From Bacteroidales bacterium UBA3843 (GTDB taxonomy: Bacteria; Bacteroidota; Bacteroidia; Bacteroidales; Paludibacteraceae): 64,000 bases of DNA. The position numbers and the translations under genes are program-made. The notes beneath the pieces were generated by a model that was not told where the DNA came from, did no database searches, and saw only the letters and a program-made list of their open reading frames with translations. This document shows positions 63,201 to 64,000 of the stretch, piece by piece (positions within the stretch are counted from its first letter, which is position 1; each line of letters begins with the position of its first letter). Where the stretch lies: positions 35,808 through 99,807 of the forward strand of contig DGHR01000007.1 in NCBI GenBank assembly GCA_002392745.1, in the 5' to 3' direction.

Positions 63201-63308
63201 TACGGAGACCAACTCACGGTTGACACGCCTGCACCGGCAGGATGCTATGTGCTCCGTCTTGCTACGCCTACCTACGGAACACGCACTGTCAAAATCATTC
63301 TCCGCTGA
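48246..63308 (+). CDS. Giant secreted Cys-rich repeat protein (5020 aa)
   Basis: Predicted surface adhesin-like protein. It starts with GTG; no ATG lies between it and the signal-peptide core (LLNGILLAVALLVRPVSASG). Residues about 30-365 form an N-terminal beta region, followed by a PKD-like domain (about 369-465, DEVEWDLGDGRVTKENMAG). From about 469 to 4749 there are about 82 repeats of 51-55 residues with the pattern IC-x-G-x-x-YxFxGxxL-x(3)-GxYxDTL-x(3-5)-GCDSIxxLxLTVxP. The two Cys per repeat could form a disulfide. Larger blocks of about ten units recur three times (see findings). The C-terminal 70 residues (TLISLSGIIMAEGTYNYGDQ, then PAPAGCYVLRLATPTYGTRT) match a T9SS type A sorting domain. 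No catalytic domain. Confidence 0.88.
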   Translation: MKTNRIHRILLNGILLAVALLVRPVSASGQCIDFYDLNGPSVTCEYGLYSAIEGGSAWSTRQGGVNYGMNSASSRHTVHNAVGRYDERTVGSVDYLGNPVPGGLLEIPAGEQKSVRLGNWLDGNANEQLKGEAERITYDFHVTEGAPFLQIKYAVVWESPNHTELAPRFKIEFLKEDNTPATVSCGEVDIDVTRANYMNHCTWTSYNKIFDEEHTCNRWQYNYRTGKYECVEWLGAWINDVGDHDVYWQDWQTMGVSLQNYIGQTIRIRITAGDCGYTAHFGYAYFTVRCVEANLFAPECGDENSTNTFTAPAGFEYAWYKLSPDSNRLSTDAFSTSQSVEVQSNRQLYECEVQTPGNASCAFKLYAQSEPRLPLADFSVDLREACVDTIYLADLSAVSPDGVVPYAPHRDVDEVEWDLGDGRVTKENMAGRPIVYAHDGTYTIKQTARLLHGNCEDVKIRTVTVRGTETKHEAHLYDTICSNDFVMFDGVKRNKTDVYTKISKSTNGFCDSTTYLHLKVWDAFYREDTIDICQGEKYKFHHAGTEKWVFSNGVYWDSCQTVHQCDSVYKLVLRVHPKHFFHIKDTICEGQSYPFHKNNSPVTYTASGTYFDSLHTETWGCDSVYRLDLHVKPSYHFTESRTFCQGETFHYRGHDYTEGGIYTVPFTSAQGCDSVYTLNLTRLPSYMVDTVAFMTDKQVPFLFHNRIWCTGTGHYFDTLQTVNGCDSIIHLNLTVHPTYYFEDVPATICQGEVYDFHGIPLTQSGTYYDSLKTIHGRDSVYKIVLTVNTAYHVTQTAQMAEGSVYPFNGMSLTTGGTYVYNGHTTKGCDSIVTLILTAYPKYLIQETDSVCQGESYTYHKNGASIVYDHPGTYYDSLKTIHGYDSVYKLVITPLPKYYYTEESSICAGETKVWHGQTLTTPGIYYDNRTTVAGCDSIYQLTLSVRDRYEKTIKDTICEGEHYMFGGVNRTAGGVYTEKRTTSTGCDSITHLALTVLPAQRVSRDEHICAGDYFEFKGRHITTAGIYVDTLTSMTGCDSIVTHHLYIHGVKNDTVRAKICEGDEYIFHGSTFTTPGTHTLPGQSAYGCDSTYVLILTVNPRYTKDTTFTLCQNNSITFNGHLYTSGGDYVQTLHTAAGCDSVFRIHIDEYPKFFAASSASLCLGDSILWHGRVIKTGGIYYDSLKSVYGCDSVYQHTVIARTPFKKEWSATIPGTGYYDFNGRPLTQSGVYCDTFTSVLTGCDSIFQLTLTVLPTYDVPLTRSICEGDTVMFNGKTLTRGGLYIDTLHTIHGVDSIVRLNLIVYRSTVRESIVHISDQEPYTWRGNTYTHSGTYDDSTTSVISGCDSINRLRLYVHPTYLFEENHSICDGYYQWRGRSYDLSGTYYDSLRTDTWGYDSVYVLHLTVNSVYRRDTTVHICDGGYYIFGGTPRYEGGTYRDTLTARNGCDSILTLTLIKHPVDVYNETHAICKGDSYPWHGRTLTASNLYRDTVRSALTGCDSLIYNLNLIVRTPYFQEEHATICGNKFYHWRGRSLNVAGTYYDSLKSAYFPYCDSVYCLHLAVHPSYDNTITHTMCEGDYYMFAGRSRTEGGIYVDSATSVLTGCDSVTRLILNVKPILRRTVSHTMCEGDNYTWHGRTYSSSGLYSDTLLSSNGCDSVVTLQLIVNPRFYEETVATICGNENYTFRGRSYNQTGTYYDSLKTSRGCDSVYCLRLTVNQTYETTIYNTICEGEYVMFGGQSRSVGGVYTQNLKTTKGCDSIIHLNLTVLPKIRIDRDVHLCDGDYFDFKGNHITTGGIYADTTTSVSGCDSITTYHVYFHRSLRDTTRATICQGKEYFFHGQTFTTQGTHTIVGHSPYHCDSTYVLILSVSPTYSIDTTLSICTGDYVTVNSRNYYAGGIYYDSLKTVGTGCDSIYTIRINEYPKFLAASSESLCLGDSILWHGRVIKEGGIYYDSLKTEHGCDSVYQHTVIARTPFFRELEVTIPGTSYYDFNGKVLRDSGVYRDTFPSILTGCDSIIQLTLNVLPAYDINISHAMCEGETYMFGGKTLTKGGYYIDTLQTIHGVDSIVRLSLTVYHQIIRETIAHISDKQSYTWNGNNYTTTGVYDDTTTSVITGCDSINRLRLSVHPTYVFAENQSSCANEFYNFHGRPLQESGTYYDSLKTAVWNYDSVYVLNLTVHPIYRHDTTVHICDGDYYTVAGRPVYEGGTYIDTLPTMLTGCDSIFRVTIIKHPVSSVNETKEICKGSIYNWHGRALSETGIYRDTIKSVLTGCDSLQYMLTLTVRKPFYQEEVATICGNEHYTFRGRSYNQTGVYYDSLQSPVEPFCDSVYCLRLTVNPTRISRQRVDICSGSSYSFSGKQLSIGGIYRDTLLTDHGCDSIVELTLYVHDKYTIDTVAHIEDSTTLQWYGRSLSAAGDYYENRSTVWGCDSIVHLRLYTHPSYHFTETAQICQGDYYEWHGQQLHTQGTHTLALHSIYGYDSIYTLTLTVKPTYVKDINDTICTGETYYFLNRPLRAGGYYVDTLTTSDGCDSIFRLTLKENQSHLIESEWTICSGETYPWHGRNLNTKGVYYDSLLTGTGCDSVYKLTLKVNPSYRREVRATICSNEYYDFYGTLLNTTGEYDYTMYTAAGCDSTIHLYLTVNPAYPTKDLYVTICEGQHYTFAGRALTTGGIYVDSLKTKVGGCDSIVRLNLTVNPVSRVPIAKHICQGETYIFNGKTLSTPGQYIDTLPSVLTGCDSIVTLQLYVHAPFYNTVSPIVCAGEAYDFHGMKLTASGTYTLPGYTQWGCDSTYVANLTVNPTYIKDTTIYLCKNKEIVIFGKSYTRGGNYVDTLSTKQGCDSIYRIKLIENLSSFIPESRTFCRGSEYIWRGRTLTTPGVYYDSLTTMHGCDSVYQLTLTMLPVFYQEENATICANEYYDFHHNQYNQTGVYYDSLTSLITGCDSIYKLNLTVNPTYGRTLFDTICEGESVIFDGQSRTQGGVYKEYRTTEKGCDSITYLNLTVLPKQRIYRDVHLCEGEYFDFHGRHVVTAGLYVDTATSVTGCDSITTYHVYVHRVLRDTTRAEICRGKEYPFHGQTYTATGTYTIHGQSMFGCDSSYVLVLKVNPTYTKDTTFTLCSGDYITLNGKKYSNGGEYYDTLLTASGCDSIFHIRINEYPKFFDASSESLCLGDSILWHGRVIKTGGVYYDSLKSVHGCDSVYKFTVIARTPFYQELEATIPGTSYYVFNGKVLKQSGVYCDTFTSVLTGCDSIYKLTLTVHPTYDITVSHEMCEGETFLFNGRTYSEGGLYTDTLHTIHGVDSIVRLNLIVYRQIVSETIVHISDKESYTWRGLTLKNTGVYDDSTTSVITGCDSINRLRLYVHPTYRFEDNQEICQGRYYNFRGKQLDTTGVYYDSLKTDIWNYDSVYVLTLTVNPTYRHDTIAEICAGGYYTFNGTPIYDGGTYFDTIQTQQGCDSIFKLTLIKHPSNYIEESRVICSGDTYEWHGKSLTKSGVYYDSLRSVITGCDSIYKLTLNVHNEFYREIVDSICQGEYYNFHGLQLNAPGVYWDSAQSLVTGCDSVYKLLLYTRPSYRITVVDTICEGESYMFDGHAYKSAGTYIDTIPTMLGCDSIRRLILTVNPVTVHEKTVHLCQGESCLSPTGQVLSSPGLYIDTLQATTGCDSIFRTRVYVHAPFYDTISATICQGQYYDFLGRRVSEQRTYKDSTVTQWGCDSIHVLYLTVNPTYSSDTTVQLCQGDYVMFNGNPITTGGVYSATVQTVNGCDSVLRMKVISHPTSYIEQTHTMCESEVYEWHGRRLVQAGVYYDSLQSRFGCDSVFRLTLNTTHEFYQEINASICSNEYYNFNGRQLKLPGVYWDSARSVVSGCDSVYRLDLTVKPAYDSTIYHTMCEGDYVMFNGNSYTVGGHYVDTLSAIGSGCDSVVRMVLNVKPTLRRSLEKHICRGDSYVFNGRTLSTPGSYVDTLVSSIGCDSIVTLRLYVHSDFYQHRYVTLCQGEYYEFHERLIYEAGTYTDSLISHWGCDSVYAVTVTVNPAYAADTTVSLCDGDYFTFNGHTYTNGGFYIDTALTRAGCDSVLRITIVHHPVSIVEENAVICEGETYSWYGRTLSRNAIYYDTLRTVSGQCDSIIHRLTLTVHPTFYQEEVATICSNENYIFRGKSYQTTGDYYDSLQTAFGCDSVYCLKLTVNPASFTAITDTLCQGEVRWFGGRQLTTSGIYYDTIRTALACDSVVQLALTVHPVYHVFNEVDICHGDSVLFGTRYLYNAGIYTDSLTTIHGCDSIVRMQVHVHSNLHQEWTETICQGDYYNFHGRLLSEEGVYSNIMTSEHGCDSSYVLNLKIAPTYKHDVYAKMCANEYYMFNGRPITAGGVYTDTFRTVFGCDSIVTLHLSQYPIEITPRTATICRGDTLYWMHNGQTVPLTKPGIYDDTLRSVIGNCDSIIRLTLHVRDTYFFPSEVTVCSDEPYLWRNRLYTETGVYYDSLQTLYGCDSVYCLNLTVKQAYFHRWNVELCNGERYDFNGRFLTQTGTYSDTLRAVNGCDSILQVTVIAHMSYHFYEEKTICESDTYYFNGRPVNTSGFHRDSFTTVYGCDSIYTLLLTVKHDYFEETNAVICSDERYVWQGQTYTRTGTYYDAYTTSSGCDSVYKLNLTVNPSYFFTEQAYICDMEKYYYNGKYLTQSGLYYDSLLTRAGCDSVYRLNLTVTPTRRDTSIVNLCLGDAYDYYGTPLTRSGLYRDTINDPVTRRCVITMLDLAFTAPTVISNVIVDEACADDQNFALKAYFSGGKPETYSILFNQQAHNAGFVDLLDQPYEDYISAPMPTFADSYVRPDYYAATLILDNQVCANNTDNTYDFQLLVRYPSWIIEQNWNDVVALLNDRYNGGYLFSKYDWYINGNQVDEHGPYIYMPQTLAIGDEVVVAPTRRGEEYAVPSCPIIIYDKTPELVSDFPVFVQPSQVHGQFKLNASTAGTYTLISLSGIIMAEGTYNYGDQLTVDTPAPAGCYVLRLATPTYGTRTVKIILR
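49650..62490 (+). repeat. About 82 protein-level repeats in the 5020-aa gene
   Basis: Counted from the GCDS-like motifs, each unit being about 155-165 bp. Most keep GCDS; YDS, VDS and RDS variants occur at fixed places within the larger blocks (for example IHGVDSIVRL and WNYDSVYVL), which shows that whole blocks were duplicated. Confidence 0.85.
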
Positions 63309-63412
63309 CGAATTATTGTTCCGTTTACGAGCCAAAATCGGGGGATAATTACCCCAACGGAAATGTCTTAATATAGACTTATATAGACAAAATCATAAAA
63401 AAACGAAATTTA
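63309..63412. other. Gap after the giant gene
   Basis: TTCCGTT (63319-63325) and AACGGAA (63356-63362), with an inner GGGG/CCCC pairing, form a hairpin that may end the giant transcript; no T-run follows, so termination is uncertain. Confidence 0.4.
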
Positions 63413-63444
63413 TTTGCGTATATTAAAAAAAAACACTACCTTTG
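63413..63444 (+). promoter_or_regulatory. Promoter of the TolA-like protein gene
   Basis: TTTG (63413-63416), a 20-bp spacer and TACCTTTG (63437-63444), 42 bp before the ATG at 63487. Confidence 0.83.
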
Positions 63445-63486
63445 CAGCCAGCAAAATCTATTACTAATTATAAAATCTCTTATCGT

Positions 63487-64000
63487 ATGAAAAAACTTCT
63501 TACTCTCATGTGTGCACTAATCGGCTCGCTCAGCCTGTTATGCGCAACCTCTCTCCAAAATCCTCCTGTTCTGTTGCTTGAGGATGACGAAGAGGAAGTG
63601 GCAACGCCGAAGCAGCCCCAAACAACTTCTGCACCGGCTTCTACGCACACAACTACTACCACGCTGTTGGAGGATGAGGAAAATATTGTCTTATCCTCTC
63701 CCGCAACAACAACTACTACCACATCGACAAAACCGACTTCTCCGGTAATGGAGGACGATGAAGAACTCATACTTCCTGCCGCTGCGACAGGTGCTGCTAC
63801 TGGCGCTGCCGCTGCAAGCGCTGCAGAGAAAGCCGCTGCAGAAAAGGCGGCTCGGGAAAAAGCTGCTGCAGAAAAGGCAGCACGCGAGAAAGCCGAGCAG
63901 GAACGCTTGGCAGCAGAGAAAGCGGCTAAAGAAAAGGCCGAACAAGAGCGCCTGGCCGCAGAGAAAGCCGCTAAGGAGAAAGCCGAGCAGGAACGCTTAG
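63487..64000 (+). CDS. Secreted acidic/TolA-like protein, 5' part only
   Basis: 171 codons are visible before the right edge. Signal peptide MKKLLTLMCALIGSLSLLCA. Then three acidic motifs, LLLEDDEEEV, LLEDEENIV and VMEDDEELI, are spaced by Thr/Ser/Pro-rich linkers. From about residue 105 an Ala/Lys/Glu-rich helical repeat begins (EKAAAEKAAREKA, EQERLAAEKAAKEKA), like the rod of TolA or other envelope-spanning coiled coils. It has its own promoter. The C-terminal domain, which would define the function, is outside the window. Confidence 0.8.
   Translation, partial: MKKLLTLMCALIGSLSLLCATSLQNPPVLLLEDDEEEVATPKQPQTTSAPASTHTTTTTLLEDEENIVLSSPATTTTTTSTKPTSPVMEDDEELILPAAATGAATGAAAASAAEKAAAEKAAREKAAAEKAAREKAEQERLAAEKAAKEKAEQERLAAEKAAKEKAEQERL

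Overview
The window is chromosomal DNA of an uncultured-looking member of the Bacteroidales (Bacteroidota). The support is internal. At least thirteen upstream regions carry the Bacteroidota housekeeping promoter pattern, TTG then 19-20 bp then TAnnTTTG. The primary sigma factor is the short Bacteroidota type. There is a GldD lipoprotein, several very large secreted proteins have C-termini resembling type IX secretion (T9SS) sorting signals, and a group II geranylgeranylglyceryl phosphate synthase and a Bacteroides-style glycogen locus are present. I cannot name the genus.

Layout. 1-5.9 kb, minus strand: S41 protease (cut by the left edge), dCMP deaminase, Mpl-type Mur ligase, trigger factor and TypA/BipA. 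6.2-6.5 kb: a tiny secreted protein on the plus strand. 6.6-9.2 kb, minus: LptF/LptG permease, Tgt and PanD. 9.5-20.2 kb, minus: a four-gene unit of secreted proteins (1016, 236, 120 and 2182 aa) behind one promoter, with starch-binding-like and InlB-type domains in the two large ones. 20.5-23.1 kb: alpha-glucan phosphorylase, divergent from a short RNase R. 24.8-25.8 kb: an envelope protein and a ribbon-helix-helix-like protein. 25.9-31.6 kb, minus: RpoD, tRNA-Arg(TCT), thioredoxin, ClpC and a putative porin. 31.7-37.5 kb, minus: GH57 protein, GT4, glycogen debranching enzyme and mannose-1-phosphate guanylyltransferase. 37.9-44.1 kb, plus: GldD, a GGGP synthase-TadA fusion, a 7TM-HD phosphodiesterase, a tRNA-dihydrouridine synthase and a BASS-type transporter. 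44.2-64 kb, plus: a 50-aa protein, a 751-aa secreted protein, an outer-membrane barrel, a 5020-aa Cys-rich repeat protein and the start of a TolA-like protein.

How the genes work together. Phosphorylase, debranching enzyme, GT4 and the GH57 protein form a glycogen/alpha-glucan turnover set. The secreted proteins with starch-binding-like modules may act on related polymers at the surface. GldD and the sorting-like C-termini point to T9SS export of the giant proteins.

The most unusual thing here is a set of short degenerate tandem repeats that have entered genes as well as spacers. The strongest is a 16-17 bp unit, GGTCTTACAGCGAAGC. It lies in frame inside RNase R, three times inside the dihydrouridine synthase, inside the BASS transporter, and as the linker that joins GGGP synthase to TadA. 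Read forward it has no stop in any frame; read in reverse it carries TAA. Other families have periods of 7, 8, 11 and 15 bp. The 15-bp family supplies stop and start codons at gene junctions, and an AATTCTC-like repeat encodes part of the GldD signal peptide. A second regulatory signal is a GC-rich block conserved over the -33 element of three promoters.
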